A stretch of DNA of 64,000 nucleotides from Nostoc foliaceum FACHB-393 (GCF_014698505.1 NZ_JACJTD010000009.1:1-64000), one strand, 5' to 3'; positions 55,850 through 64,000 are shown, counted from the stretch's first letter. The notes: generated from the sequence alone by a model not told the origin. A program made the numbers and translations.

Positions 55850-56839
55850 TTATAATTTCGGGTTAACGAGGAATCGCAAACTTGAAATGTCTCGTGTATC
55901 ATGCTGCATACCATAGTCAGTTATGGCATATTCAAGTTGTAATATGAGACGGTCTCGATTAATTGGAGTTTTGCTTTTATGAAAACAAAATGTATCTTCA
56001 ACGAATCCAAAGCCTGCATTACCACAAATAGTCACTAATGAGCCTTTAGTATAATAATTAATAATTTCTGCATCAGTTTCTGATTTAGGTAGCAATAAAT
56101 GTGAGAGTTTCTTTTGTTTATGACTACCTCGAATGCAGATATGAGCGCCGCTATTTGCATCAACATCTGTCAAATAAAAGAAAAATTTTAAAAATCGATA
56201 ATCATCCATATCATAGTGAAACATTTGAAATGTTTGTCTCCTTTGTTCATCTGTTACCTCTCCAGAAAAACTCCACCACAGTTGATTACATTGATGTGCA
56301 GGTTCATGTTCTAAAAATTTGGCAGCTATTGCCAATAATTTAGGATCGTTCTGCAGTTGCAAAATAGCAGGACAAAGCAAAGCTGTGTTGAAGTAACCAG
56401 CTAAAGTCAACGGTTCACCATAAGCAATTTCTGCTAATTCCTTCTGAGAATAATAGAATCCCAATCTGCATTGGCGATGGATATAACAAGGATTAGAGTG
56501 TGCAAAAGAGACTATTTCTTCTACTATATTTTGAGGTAGATTGATACCTAAATAAAACCCATCTTTCTTGAGACTTTCAACTACTAAATTTACGTCGATA
56601 TATGGGAATAAAGTAGGAGATTCACTTACATAAAAATTAGATGATTTAGCTGTAGCTTTTAAGAAAAACTCTCTTAGAAATCGCCCTATACGAAATCTCG
56701 CTAATTTCCGCATTAACAGCCATTGGGGATTTCTAACCAATCCTTTATAGTTTTCATAGCAAATATCATATAGTAACGGAAATTTTTTTTTAAAATAATT
56801 TCGAGTCAATATACTAAGTTGTCCATTATTGTCATTCAT
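55850..56839 (-). CDS. Phytanoyl-CoA dioxygenase-like Fe(II)/2-oxoglutarate oxygenase
   Basis: 329 residues. From about residue 85 the protein follows the PhyH pattern: LVVESLKKDGFYLGINLP, the first iron ligands in FHYDMDD (H208, D210), FFYLTDVDANSGAHICIRGSH, and the second histidine H287 in TFCFHKSKTPINRDRLILQLEYAI with the 2-oxoglutarate arginine near R296. The N-terminal 70 residues are basic and unrecognised. It would hydroxylate a small molecule. The nearby P450 gene is convergent, so a shared pathway is possible but not shown. Confidence 0.77.
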   Translation of the reverse strand: MNDNNGQLSILTRNYFKKKFPLLYDICYENYKGLVRNPQWLLMRKLARFRIGRFLREFFLKATAKSSNFYVSESPTLFPYIDVNLVVESLKKDGFYLGINLPQNIVEEIVSFAHSNPCYIHRQCRLGFYYSQKELAEIAYGEPLTLAGYFNTALLCPAILQLQNDPKLLAIAAKFLEHEPAHQCNQLWWSFSGEVTDEQRRQTFQMFHYDMDDYRFLKFFFYLTDVDANSGAHICIRGSHKQKKLSHLLLPKSETDAEIINYYTKGSLVTICGNAGFGFVEDTFCFHKSKTPINRDRLILQLEYAITDYGMQHDTRDISSLRFLVNPKL

Positions 56840-57183
56840 TATTATTTAAACTTTAGCAGTTAATACGTAATATTCTGTTACATTAATGTTGAGAAAATGA
56901 GTTTCAGTAGATTTATTTTACGACTCCCGTTTTTCTAAACAATAGATATTAATAAGTTTTTAGTAATTCTAACTTTAGGCATTTTATAGGCTATCTTCTA
57001 GTGAAAAAATTTACTGTACATTGACTTTAATCTCATGAAATCCTTAGCATTGATATTTGAAAAACTTATATTTTGGGTAATTTTTAGAATTATCTTTAGC
57101 TTGATTTTGCTTATAATTGAGTTTTTAGATTTTATCACTAAAACTGTTTTAATGATTACTCCCAGTGAGGATAATGGCAGGAA
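56840..57183. other. AT-rich region left of the insertion-sequence nest
   Basis: The left end should carry the dioxygenase promoter. A small hydrophobic frame (57035-57232) exists, but its C-terminus runs through the inverted repeat of the decayed element, so I do not call it a gene. Confidence 0.4.
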
Positions 57184-57725
57184 TATGACTAGCGGCGACA
57201 ATACTGCTCGGTTAAGGGGAAATAGAGGGTAAAACAAAGAAAATAGTGTTCGCGTAAGAACTACGTGAACAACAAATCGGATAATTAGACTTACTTTTTC
57301 TCTTTGAGGCTATCGTACAAGTCCACCCAATTTTGACGAAGAGAGTCGATGCACGAAGTTAAGTGATTGATTTGAGTTCTTCTAGCTACGGAGAGGACAG
57401 TATCAATATGAGCAAGGCCTCCAGCCTTACCCAAATGCTTATATTTGCTCAATTTGTTGGGTTGAGTTGTGGAAAAATTGGTTTGGTAGCGTGTAATTTA
57501 TACCACCAATAAGCTTGCTTTTTTCGTGTGCTTAGTAACGCAAAATACAACAACTAAGTAATGCTACTTCCCCTGAAGCCTGAATTTGTTGAATCATTTT
57601 GTTCGCGTATAATTTACATGAACAAATTATTCTTGATTCTACCATCTATATTTCCTTTAACCGAGCAGTATTGGGGCTAGTCATAGCTTTGCTACCAACA
57701 AGAGAACTTTTAAAACGCCCTCTTA
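57184..57725. mobile_element. Decayed insertion sequence with inverted ends
   Basis: Inverted copies of a segment containing AATACTGCTCGGTTAA lie at about 57186-57228 (plus strand) and 57646-57685 (minus strand), pointing inwards. Between them the minus strand holds a transposase-like C-terminal fragment at 57298-57480. The right border ends in TTTTAAAACGCCCTCTTA, which matches the ends of the miniature element at 62112-62268. The intact IS630-type element begins immediately to the right. Confidence 0.68.
57298..57480 (-). pseudogene. C-terminal fragment of a transposase
   Basis: One minus-strand frame reads TQPNKLSKYKHLGKAGGLAH, then IDTVLSVARRTQINHLTSCI and DSLRQNWVDLYDSLKEKK before a stop at about 57298. 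This looks like the helical C-terminus of an IS701/IS4-type transposase. No start codon or catalytic part remains. It is too short and open-ended to be called from standard ORF criteria. Confidence 0.6.
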
Positions 57726-57732
57726 TACCAAT

Positions 57733-58304
57733 TTAATATGAAGCTGCATAGAAAAGGGCTTCTAAAATGAAGTTATAAGAGGAAACAGAAATTACCTGCT
57801 CAAATGTAAGTTGCTCGAACAATTGCTGTATGCGATGCCTACGGCGGGCTACGCCTACGCGTAAATTTTGTATAGAAGAAAATAATTCATTTTTAAGCGA
57901 CTTTTTGAGGAACTGCCAAAGCCTTTCAATCGGGTTCAGTTCGGGAGAATAAGGTGGTTGAAGCAGAGGAATAATATTTTCGGGCCAATTAATTGCATAA
58001 CTAACATGAGCAGGAGCTTGGTCAATTTGTAAAATTGCATAATCTGAGCCTAATTGCTGAGATAGCCAGTCTACGAATTGTTGAAAATAGTCACCGTTAA
58101 GTTTGGGGTATTCTTGTTGGAAATATTTTCCTGTTAATGGTTCAATTGCACCATAAATCCAAAAATTTTCTCTTTCCCATTTAACAGATACAGTTGGCTT
58201 GATTCCAGAAGCCGTAATAACTTTTCCTGTCAGAGTTTTTAATCCCACCCTAGTTTCATCCTGACATAGGTAATGAACGCATTTTCCTTGGGCTAGATAT
58301 TCTT
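57733..58304 (-). CDS. IS630 transposase, catalytic (DDE) part reached by frameshift
   Basis: This frame carries the DDE catalytic domain: first Asp in CQDETRVGLK, second Asp in ILQIDQAPAH, and Glu in PELNPIERLWQFLKK. The first ATG is at 58248, but the conserved sequence begins further upstream (KKKLGIILKCLEEYLAQGKC), so translation must enter by -1 frameshifting from the first frame at an A8 run. A 29-30-bp dispersed repeat lies in frame near the C-terminus (RVGVARRRHR). The fused protein of about 350 residues could still be active. Confidence 0.83.
57832..57860. repeat. Dispersed repeat inside the IS630 transposase gene
   Basis: The plus strand reads GCGATGCCTACGGCGGGCTA then CGCCTACGC. 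It is the same repeat as at 44681-44710 and 60895-60924 and adds residues to the transposase without breaking the frame. Confidence 0.85.
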
Positions 58305-58814
58305 CTAGACACTTGAGAATAATTCCGAGTTTTTTTTAAACTCAGACACCAATTTTTCATCTTGTTTGTGGCTTTGAGGACGAGGAACTTTTAGCTTTGC
58401 TCCTAATCGATATCGAACCCAGGAATAAACCGTTGCATACTCGATATTTAGTCCATGTTCTTGTTTCAACCACTCAACTATTGCACCATAGCTACTAAAG
58501 CCTTTTCCTGTTTTTAATTCCTCTTTGAGTGCTGCGATCGCTACGTCATGAATTTTCCGTTCTGCTCCTGGAGCTTTTTTGATTGACAATAATTCACATA
58601 GCCCACCTGATCTATACTTTTGCAACCACCTTGTCACAGTTGAGGTATCTTTTGCCAAGCGTTTTGCAATTTCTTGCTGCTCCTGAACCTGTCCGCTTTT
58701 TATCCACCACAGCATAATAAGTTTTTCTTTTTGGTTTCCCAAATTAGCTGTTTGTAAACGTTTTTTAAGTTCTTCTTCGCTCTCTGTGATTTCAATCCTA
58801 AAAGGGCGGCTCAT
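58305..58814 (-). CDS. IS630 transposase, N-terminal helix-turn-helix part
   Basis: 169 residues ending in EFKKNSELFSSV. The first 120 residues carry helix-turn-helix DNA-binding domains: EIAKRLAKDTSTVTRWLQKYRSGGLCELLS and a second winged-helix part (YGAIVEWLKQEHGLNIEYATVYSWVRYRLG). The tail KKNSELFSSV is what is made without frameshifting; the sequence TTTAAAAAAAAC at about 58330-58342 allows a -1 slip into the catalytic frame. Confidence 0.85.
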   Translation of the reverse strand: MSRPFRIEITESEEELKKRLQTANLGNQKEKLIMLWWIKSGQVQEQQEIAKRLAKDTSTVTRWLQKYRSGGLCELLSIKKAPGAERKIHDVAIAALKEELKTGKGFSSYGAIVEWLKQEHGLNIEYATVYSWVRYRLGAKLKVPRPQSHKQDEKLVSEFKKNSELFSSV

Positions 58815-59067
58815 GGTTATTTTAATTTCTCGAGTTTGTTTTCTCCATTATATGCAGCTTCATATAAAAATGGTATTAGATGATTATCATTTCTATTTAC
58901 AGGTATTTCATTACATAGACTTATTGACATGTAAGGGTTTTAAACTTTTACGGTTGAGTTACTATACTTTCAGTTAGTAATATCAAGAGGATGTATGAAT
59001 TTAATGGATGGCAGGATTGCCCTGATTTCATACAAATCTTGCTTATTTAGTTTCTAGGTATGTGTTT

Positions 59068-61416
59068 ATGCAGCAAGGGTTAAGGTTACTAATTCAACTG
59101 GTACTAGAGTTTGCACCTGTTGTTGCAGAGCTAGTACAGAGGAGAAATCAAGACAATTTATCTCTAAGTAAATATGAACCGATTGAAGCAATTCCGGAAT
59201 TAGTCAAAGCTCTGAATTCTTCAAATAAAAACAGCAGTTACGTTGAGGACTTTGAACAAGAAAGAATTTCCCAGCAGCAATTAGTAGCTTACAATCACAA
59301 AATGCGATTAAGAATAGCCTCGCAAGAGCGAGAAACGGCGCTTAAGTTGCCAGAAGTTCATAAAATTCTTGATAGCTGGCCATTAAGACTATACCCTTCA
59401 CAAATTTTAGACTCCACACATAATGGACACATTCCACTGAAAATTTTGATTGCTCCTCCTCAAGTACATTTTGACAAATTTGACGATAATAAAGATGATA
59501 AAACTTCCCAAATTGAGTTAATGTTGGCTGAAGGATTACGGGATTTTCTTAACAAGCATTACTCTCTACACAGCCAAGTTAGACCAACAGAGTTATTGGC
59601 AGGAGCTTGGGATAGTAAACGTTTTCACAGTGAATCAAGTATTAAGGCTCTGTTTGAAATGTTGAAAACAGAGCCAAGTTTGATTTTGGAGTCAGAAAAT
59701 GATGGTGATTATTTGAATTTTCGAATTGCCTACTGGGGTTTGGGACAAGGAAATTATTATTATAAAACAATTGCCCGTTTACCTTATCGACAAATTCTGG
59801 AAGAGTCTGCTAAAAGACGGGCGTTAGAATGGAAAAAGATTAGAGATGAACTGCTAGCATTGGGAGAAGACTTAGAGGAAATTAACCACATTGGAAAAGA
59901 AAATGTTATTAATTTGGCAATTTTAGAAAAGCTAGAAATATGGAATGAAAAAGGAATTGATATTAGTAAGTTATCCTTACAATATCAAGTCAATCGTCAA
60001 GACTTTGAAAAACTTTGCCAGGTTTTGATTACCTATCACTGTTTGGTTGCAGGTTGGGTAGCTGATGCTTACCACCTAGTTGATCATGGTGTACCTCCGC
60101 TATTACCAGAGTTGCTGCCGAGTTTACTGTCAGATACTTTTGATTTACAATCATTACAGGTTATAGCCTCAGGTTATAAACAAGTTTACCAAGCTCTGGA
60201 AAATGAGCGTTGTTACTGGATTCCAGAATTGGCTTTGCAATTAGCCCAGAGTTTATCTCATTTAAGCGATTGCTCTTGGGCAAACGAACAGCTTGATTAT
60301 TCTGTGAATACTTGGTTGCAACTACGCCAAATATCACCACAAGATTCTACGAACCCGCTTCAGGCAATGCAATCAGCCGTCAGCGTCAAAGATGAGGAAT
60401 ATGTCAAAAAGTTAAGAGAATATTTTGTCGCAGTAGGTGATAGTCAGAGAATTGCTGATGTTGAAGAAATTTTAAATTGCGTCGCCAACCTCAAACACCA
60501 AGTAACCCTACAACATATTGTTCTCAGCCACACCCTAACTGGACATTCAAAAAAAGTCACATCTGTCGCCATTAGCCCTGATTCTGAGAGTTTAGTTAGC
60601 GGGTGTGCAGATAAAACCATCAAAGTATGGAATCTTAAGACCGGCAAACTTATCCGCATCACAGAAGATTTAGGCGAAATTTCATCTGTTGCGATTAGTC
60701 CTGATGGACATTTTCTTGCCGTTGGTAGTTGCCAACACCCCAGAAGTAATGTCAAAGTATGGAATCTCAATTCTGACAAACTCCTCCACACTCTGTTAGG
60801 ACATCAAAAACCGGTTAACTGCATTGCAATTAGTCCTGATGGACAAATTATTGCCAGTGGCAGTCATAAAATCAAAATTTGGAACTTGCATAAAGGCGAT
60901 GCCTGCGGCGGGCTATGCCAACGCATTTGTACCCTTTGGCATTCATCCGCAGTTAATGCCGCTGCTATCAGTCCCGATGGTACAATCCTTGCTAGTGGTA
61001 GTTCTGATAATAAAATTAGGCTGTGGAACCCACGCACGGGAGATCCATTACGCACCCTCAACGGACATTTAGGTGGGGTGAAATCAGTAATCATTAGTCC
61101 TGATGGAGAAATTCTCGTTAGCGGTAGCACGGACAAAACTATCAAAATTTGGCATTTAGCTACAGGTAAACTATTACACAGCTTGACTGGACATTTTGAA
61201 GAGGTAAAATCCTTAGCTGTTAGTCCTGATGGGGAAATTCTCTTTAGTGCTAGCGCAGACAAAACCATCAAAATTTGGCATTTGCAGACGGGAGAGTTAC
61301 TGCAATCTATCACAGAACACTCAGGGGCTGTAAACTCTATTGCTATTAGCCCCAATGGTCAATTTCTTGCTAGTGCTAGTTCTGATAAAACCATCAAAAT
61401 TTGGCAGATAAATTAA
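59068..61416 (+). CDS. WD40 repeat protein with uncharacterised N-terminal region
   Basis: About 782 residues from the ATG at 59068 (a GTG at 59062 is also in frame). The N-terminal 470 residues are mostly helical and unrecognised (LRLLIQLVLEFAPVVAELVQ at the start); no P-loop or protease motif is seen. The C-terminal 300 residues form seven WD40 repeats, enough for one beta-propeller, of the AISPDGxxLASGSxDKTIKIW type. Repeat three carries an in-frame insertion of a 30-bp dispersed repeat (GDACGGLCQR). The protein is probably a scaffold. An IS630 element lies just upstream and may affect its promoter. Confidence 0.85.
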   Translation: MQQGLRLLIQLVLEFAPVVAELVQRRNQDNLSLSKYEPIEAIPELVKALNSSNKNSSYVEDFEQERISQQQLVAYNHKMRLRIASQERETALKLPEVHKILDSWPLRLYPSQILDSTHNGHIPLKILIAPPQVHFDKFDDNKDDKTSQIELMLAEGLRDFLNKHYSLHSQVRPTELLAGAWDSKRFHSESSIKALFEMLKTEPSLILESENDGDYLNFRIAYWGLGQGNYYYKTIARLPYRQILEESAKRRALEWKKIRDELLALGEDLEEINHIGKENVINLAILEKLEIWNEKGIDISKLSLQYQVNRQDFEKLCQVLITYHCLVAGWVADAYHLVDHGVPPLLPELLPSLLSDTFDLQSLQVIASGYKQVYQALENERCYWIPELALQLAQSLSHLSDCSWANEQLDYSVNTWLQLRQISPQDSTNPLQAMQSAVSVKDEEYVKKLREYFVAVGDSQRIADVEEILNCVANLKHQVTLQHIVLSHTLTGHSKKVTSVAISPDSESLVSGCADKTIKVWNLKTGKLIRITEDLGEISSVAISPDGHFLAVGSCQHPRSNVKVWNLNSDKLLHTLLGHQKPVNCIAISPDGQIIASGSHKIKIWNLHKGDACGGLCQRICTLWHSSAVNAAAISPDGTILASGSSDNKIRLWNPRTGDPLRTLNGHLGGVKSVIISPDGEILVSGSTDKTIKIWHLATGKLLHSLTGHFEEVKSLAVSPDGEILFSASADKTIKIWHLQTGELLQSITEHSGAVNSIAISPNGQFLASASSDKTIKIWQIN
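60895..60924. repeat. Dispersed repeat inside the WD40 gene
   Basis: Plus-strand copy of the 30-bp repeat (GGCGATGCCTGCGGCGGGCT then ATGCCAACGC), in the same frame as the exoprotein copy, adding GDACGGLCQR to a loop between two WD repeats. Confidence 0.85.
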
Positions 61417-61433
61417 GCTTTTTACTGCTTTGG

Positions 61434-62012
61434 TTACTCGTTGGTTGATTGTTCTTGGCTCGTTCTGTGCAACTTAATAAAGCTATCAAAAGCATACCAT
61501 GCTAAAACATACCAAGGGATAACTTCTAACTCCAAACCTTTATTAAGTAATTGCCGCACTGAAAGACTAGCTAATCCCAAAGGAAAAAGAATCCGCAGAT
61601 CAAAAGCACCATGCGTTGACTGTTTTACGCGCTGGTTTAAGTCAACAAGCGCAGATGAGACTCCTGCTGCTGCCTCGGTGTTACCCTCGGTAACATCGGC
61701 AAAAACTATTCCTAAATCTTTAAGTGTTGCTAGCACATTTTCTAGGCTGCCATCGTTACCATCGTGATTGATCACAATACTGCCATGATGGACATTTGTC
61801 GTAACTCGATTAATGTGAGAATTGGCTGACAAAGCACTGGCGATGCGTTGCATCTTTTCTGGTTGACGATGGGAATGAGCGACTCTCAACCGCAATCTTC
61901 CGGGAGTCGAACTTACAACTTTTGTAGATATCGATTGTGGTGATGTTTTTAAGCTGGCTTTGTCTATAATTTCTGGCATTTTATTATAAGTGCTATAGCC
62001 GTTTTTTAACAT
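61434..62012 (-). CDS. HMA2 domain protein
   Basis: 192 residues. After a short N-terminal tail comes an HMA_2-type ferredoxin-like domain: STPGRLRLRVAHSHRQPEKMQRIASALSANSHINRVTTNVHHGSIVINHDG. It lacks the CxxC metal ligands of true heavy-metal-associated domains. A C-terminal hydrophobic segment (about 145-180) suggests membrane attachment. It follows the DUF5132 and P-type ATPase genes on the same strand, although a 350-base gap with a miniature element intervenes. It is probably an accessory of the ATPase. Confidence 0.8.
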   Translation of the reverse strand: MLKNGYSTYNKMPEIIDKASLKTSPQSISTKVVSSTPGRLRLRVAHSHRQPEKMQRIASALSANSHINRVTTNVHHGSIVINHDGNDGSLENVLATLKDLGIVFADVTEGNTEAAAGVSSALVDLNQRVKQSTHGAFDLRILFPLGLASLSVRQLLNKGLELEVIPWYVLAWYAFDSFIKLHRTSQEQSTNE

Positions 62013-62362
62013 ACAACTGCTTTTTTGATTTGTATGATTGCGGATTTTTTATTGTGGGTTTGTGAGTTAAGGGACTTCCAAAAAATAAACGATCTATTTT
62101 CGTAGGGTGTGTTAGAGGATGTTTGTAAAGTATCAAGTTGTATAAAGATCCCCCCTAACCCCCCTTTTTAAGGGGGGAATCGGAATCAAAGTCCCCCAAT
62201 TTATCAGGGGATTTAGAGGAATCTAGAATCTTTGATACCGACAAGAAGACTTTTAAAACATCCTCTTAGGTAGAACACCATAACGCGCCCTACTAATTTG
62301 CTCTTTTTGTAATTGGAAGTCGCCTATGGCGAAGAATTTAACTTGCTAATGGGTAGATGAAA
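62013..62362. other. Intergenic region with a miniature element
   Basis: No gene is seen. The MITE-like element at 62112-62268 fills the centre. A CGTAGGGTGTGTTAG dispersed motif precedes it. Confidence 0.6.
62112..62268. mobile_element. MITE-like element
   Basis: Imperfect inverted ends TTAGAGGATGTTTGTAAAG and the complement of CTTTTAAAACATCCTCTTA enclose about 157 bases. Inside is a hairpin-rich C/G tract (CCCCCCTAACCCCCC... with AAGGGGGG). The ends match the border of the decayed insertion sequence at about 57708-57725, so that element family may have mobilised it. Confidence 0.65.
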
Positions 62363-62674
62363 TTATGCACCATTATCGGTGACATTATCCCCATTACTGG
62401 CAGTAGCTTCAAAGACGGGGGTTTCTTTTTCATCAGCAAGTTCTGCTCTGGCTTCAGCTACCATGTCTTCCCAGGTTTCGCCCATTTCTGCAATGGTTCC
62501 TTTGCTTCTTTCATAAAGACCAATTCCGCCTTTGATGACTGACTTGACTAAGGGTTTACCAACTCCAGCGACAATGGGCAGCAAAACAGGTGCTAAGAGG
62601 ACTGCACCAATTCCGGCTATAATACCGGGAGCGCCTGCATCTTCAACAAAATCACTAATTTTAGCCATATTCAA
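62363..62674 (-). CDS. DUF5132 domain protein
   Basis: 103 residues. A hydrophobic N-terminal half (APGIIAGIGAVLLAPVLLPIVAGVGKPLVKSVIKGGIGLYERS) with two helical segments is followed by an acidic helix (EMGETWEDMVAEARAELADEKE), the DUF5132 pattern. A start at MAKISDF (62668) is also possible. It sits 64 bases downstream of the P-type ATPase gene on the same strand. Related proteins are often found beside metal-transporting ATPases and HMA2 proteins in cyanobacteria. The function is unknown. Confidence 0.8.
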   Translation of the reverse strand: MNMAKISDFVEDAGAPGIIAGIGAVLLAPVLLPIVAGVGKPLVKSVIKGGIGLYERSKGTIAEMGETWEDMVAEARAELADEKETPVFEATASNGDNVTDNGA

Positions 62675-62738
62675 TTTCCTCCTATTAATTAAGAAATCTC
62701 AGAAAGCTTTTTAAGATACTCTTGCCGGCATAGTTGTA

Positions 62739-64000
62739 TCATCTTGCCGATGGTAGAGTTTTATGGTGGCGACTTTTAAGAATTGGACGTAAACCGTTGA
62801 CTCCGGCAACTACGGTTGAGCCATTGTTGACTACTGTTGCAGCTAAGGGGTTAAGACCAAAGAGAACAGCGATCGCTAATGCTGCTAAATTAGGAACAGC
62901 AACTAGTCCTGTGTTTTGCCGAATCAATTGCTTGGCTTGACGAGCGATCGCGATCGCTTCTAATAAACTATGCAAGTCATTCTGCATCAACACTAAGTCT
63001 GCTGTCTCGCGGGCTATCTCAGAACCGTTGGCAAAGGAAACGGAAACATCGGCGTAGGCTAAAGCTGGCGAATCGTTGATTCCATCGCCTACAAATGCAA
63101 CTGTCTTGCCTTGTTCGTGCAGTTGGCGGACAACTGTTGCCTTTTGTTCTGGAAAAGCTTCTGCGTGAGTATGCGTTGGCAAAATACCAAGTTCAGTAGC
63201 AACAGCGGTAGCGGTTCGCTTATTATCCCCCGTTAGCATGTGAATTTCTACACCTTCGACCGTCGAAAGTGCCCTAATGACTTCCCGGCTTTCGGGACGG
63301 AGAAGATCACTATATTTAATAATACCTTGAAGTTGACCGTTGCTGGCTACATAAATCGCTGAATTTACAAATTTTTGCTGACCATTTAACGCTTCGGTAT
63401 CAATGCCACTGGAACGTAAAAAGCGATCGCTCCCGACATAAACTGTCTCTCCATCAATCTGAGCTTTTACGCCCAAACCCAGTTGATAATCCCACTTACT
63501 ACGCGGCAAAATTTCCACTTGCTCTGCTTGGGCATAGCGAACAATTGCTTCTGCGACTGGATGAGTTAAACGCTGTTCGGCGGCGGCTGCCAATTCCAAC
63601 ACTCGCAATCTTGAGGTTGCTGGATTGAAACTTTCCACACTGACAACATCGACTTCTCCCTTAGTCAGCGTCCCCGTTTTATCAAAAACTATGGTATCAA
63701 CTTCTGCTAGTTGTTCTAACGCCCGTCCACTACGGATAAGAATTCCCCGCCGTGCAGCATAAGTTAATGCTGCTAAAACTGTTGTGGGGACTGATACTCT
63801 GATACCTGTAGCAAAGTCTAGAGTTAAAACGCTGGCTGCCCGTGAAGGGTTGCGGGTTGTGGCAAATACTGCCCCACCAAGTAGCAAAGTTGGCACAACA
63901 GCTTTCTGAGCAAATTTCATGGCATAATTCTCCATCCGCGTATCGTGGACAGGCGCTTCTTGCATTAACTTAATGCTCTGTCCGGCGCGGGTATCATTAC
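62739..64000 (-). CDS. P1B-type ATPase, 5' end beyond the window
   Basis: The frame stays open to the window edge (NDTRAGQSIKLMQEAPVHDTRMENYA...), so the visible 420 residues are the C-terminal part. The phosphorylation motif is DKTGT (VDTIVFDKTGTLTKG), with the nucleotide-binding HP motif (EQRLTHPVAEAIV), MLTGDN and VGDGINDSPAL. The membrane segment before DKTGT reads LDFATGIRVSVPTTVLAAL; the CPC of typical heavy-metal ATPases is absent at this position and the usual TP is VP. It is therefore an atypical P1B-like pump whose ion cannot be named. DUF5132 and HMA2 genes lie downstream. Confidence 0.9.
   Translation of the reverse strand, partial: NDTRAGQSIKLMQEAPVHDTRMENYAMKFAQKAVVPTLLLGGAVFATTRNPSRAASVLTLDFATGIRVSVPTTVLAALTYAARRGILIRSGRALEQLAEVDTIVFDKTGTLTKGEVDVVSVESFNPATSRLRVLELAAAAEQRLTHPVAEAIVRYAQAEQVEILPRSKWDYQLGLGVKAQIDGETVYVGSDRFLRSSGIDTEALNGQQKFVNSAIYVASNGQLQGIIKYSDLLRPESREVIRALSTVEGVEIHMLTGDNKRTATAVATELGILPTHTHAEAFPEQKATVVRQLHEQGKTVAFVGDGINDSPALAYADVSVSFANGSEIARETADLVLMQNDLHSLLEAIAIARQAKQLIRQNTGLVAVPNLAALAIAVLFGLNPLAATVVNNGSTVVAGVNGLRPILKSRHHKTLPSAR

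Larger units (their letters stand above)
57726..58875 (-). mobile_element. IS630-family insertion sequence
   Basis: Terminal inverted repeats of about 25 bp lie at 57726-57750 and 58851-58875 (shared core ATATGAAGCTGCATA). The outermost bases on both sides are TA, matching the TA target duplication of the IS630/Tc1 group. Inside are two overlapping transposase frames joined by a -1 frameshift. It inserted directly at the right edge of an older decayed element. Confidence 0.87.

Noticed and set aside
57035-57232. 65-residue hydrophobic plus-strand ORF
   Set aside because: Its end runs through the inverted repeat of a decayed element, it is AT-rich, and it has no support beyond an open frame.
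1-64000. tRNA, rRNA or known riboswitch
   Set aside because: No cloverleaf, rRNA core or riboswitch motif was recognised on reading both strands; a covariance-model search was not possible.

Overview
The window looks like chromosomal DNA of a filamentous, probably heterocyst-forming cyanobacterium of the Nostoc/Anabaena type. The signs are frequent GCGATCGC (HIP1) octamers, many short dispersed palindromes and tandem repeats between genes, and genes typical of cyanobacteria: ycf34, DUF751/ycf33 next to rbfA, DUF4327, DUF1822, DUF928, DUF5132, a CYP110-type P450 and CHAT proteins. I saw no rRNA, tRNA or CRISPR array. All functions below are read from the sequence and from memory of protein families; no searches were run.

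Layout. 0-16 kb is mostly housekeeping: an M48 metalloprotease, class I fructose-bisphosphate aldolase, aspartate aminotransferase, a truncated HigA-like antitoxin beside a 21-bp tandem repeat, a TPR glycosyltransferase, upp, a DUF2294 gene overlapping a lone receiver-domain protein tail to tail, a CCA-adding-type nucleotidyltransferase, ycf34, tsaB, an AEC transporter, a VanY-like peptidase and a TspO-like protein. 16.5-25.2 kb carries penicillin-binding protein 2 with a decayed tandem copy, a PotA-like ATPase, a two-gene AAA15/DUF4276 cassette (candidate defence system) and mutS. 25.4-27 kb is a GC-rich TetR/SDR cassette, probably acquired, followed by a scrap of a third gene. 27-31.4 kb has small conserved cyanobacterial genes, a 151-bp miniature transposable element with a 9-bp target duplication, DUF751-rbfA, and a Dam-type methylase facing a PD-(D/E)XK nuclease.

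31.5-46.6 kb is the most unusual part. A sigma-like regulator, a DUF1822 protein, a membrane CHAT-CHASE2 protein and a secreted DUF928 protein run on the plus strand. On the minus strand lie a secreted protein with four 47-residue repeats and a two-partner-secretion-type exoprotein translationally coupled (TGATG) to a TPR-CHAT protein. An AAA ATPase follows. With two CHAT proteases, a sensor domain, a sigma-like factor and secreted partners, this could be a protease-based envelope signalling or surface-assembly system.

46.7-56.8 kb has a FecCDE-type iron/siderophore importer, a penicillin/AHL-acylase-family enzyme, a GT2 glycosyltransferase, a cytochrome P450 and a phytanoyl-CoA-dioxygenase-like protein. 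57-58.9 kb is a nest of insertion sequences: a decayed element next to an IS630-type element with a -1 frameshift site. 59-64 kb has a WD40 protein, an HMA2-domain protein, a DUF5132 protein and the 3' part of a P1B-type ATPase that runs off the window. A 30-bp dispersed repeat sits in frame inside three unrelated genes (exoprotein, IS630 transposase, WD40 protein).
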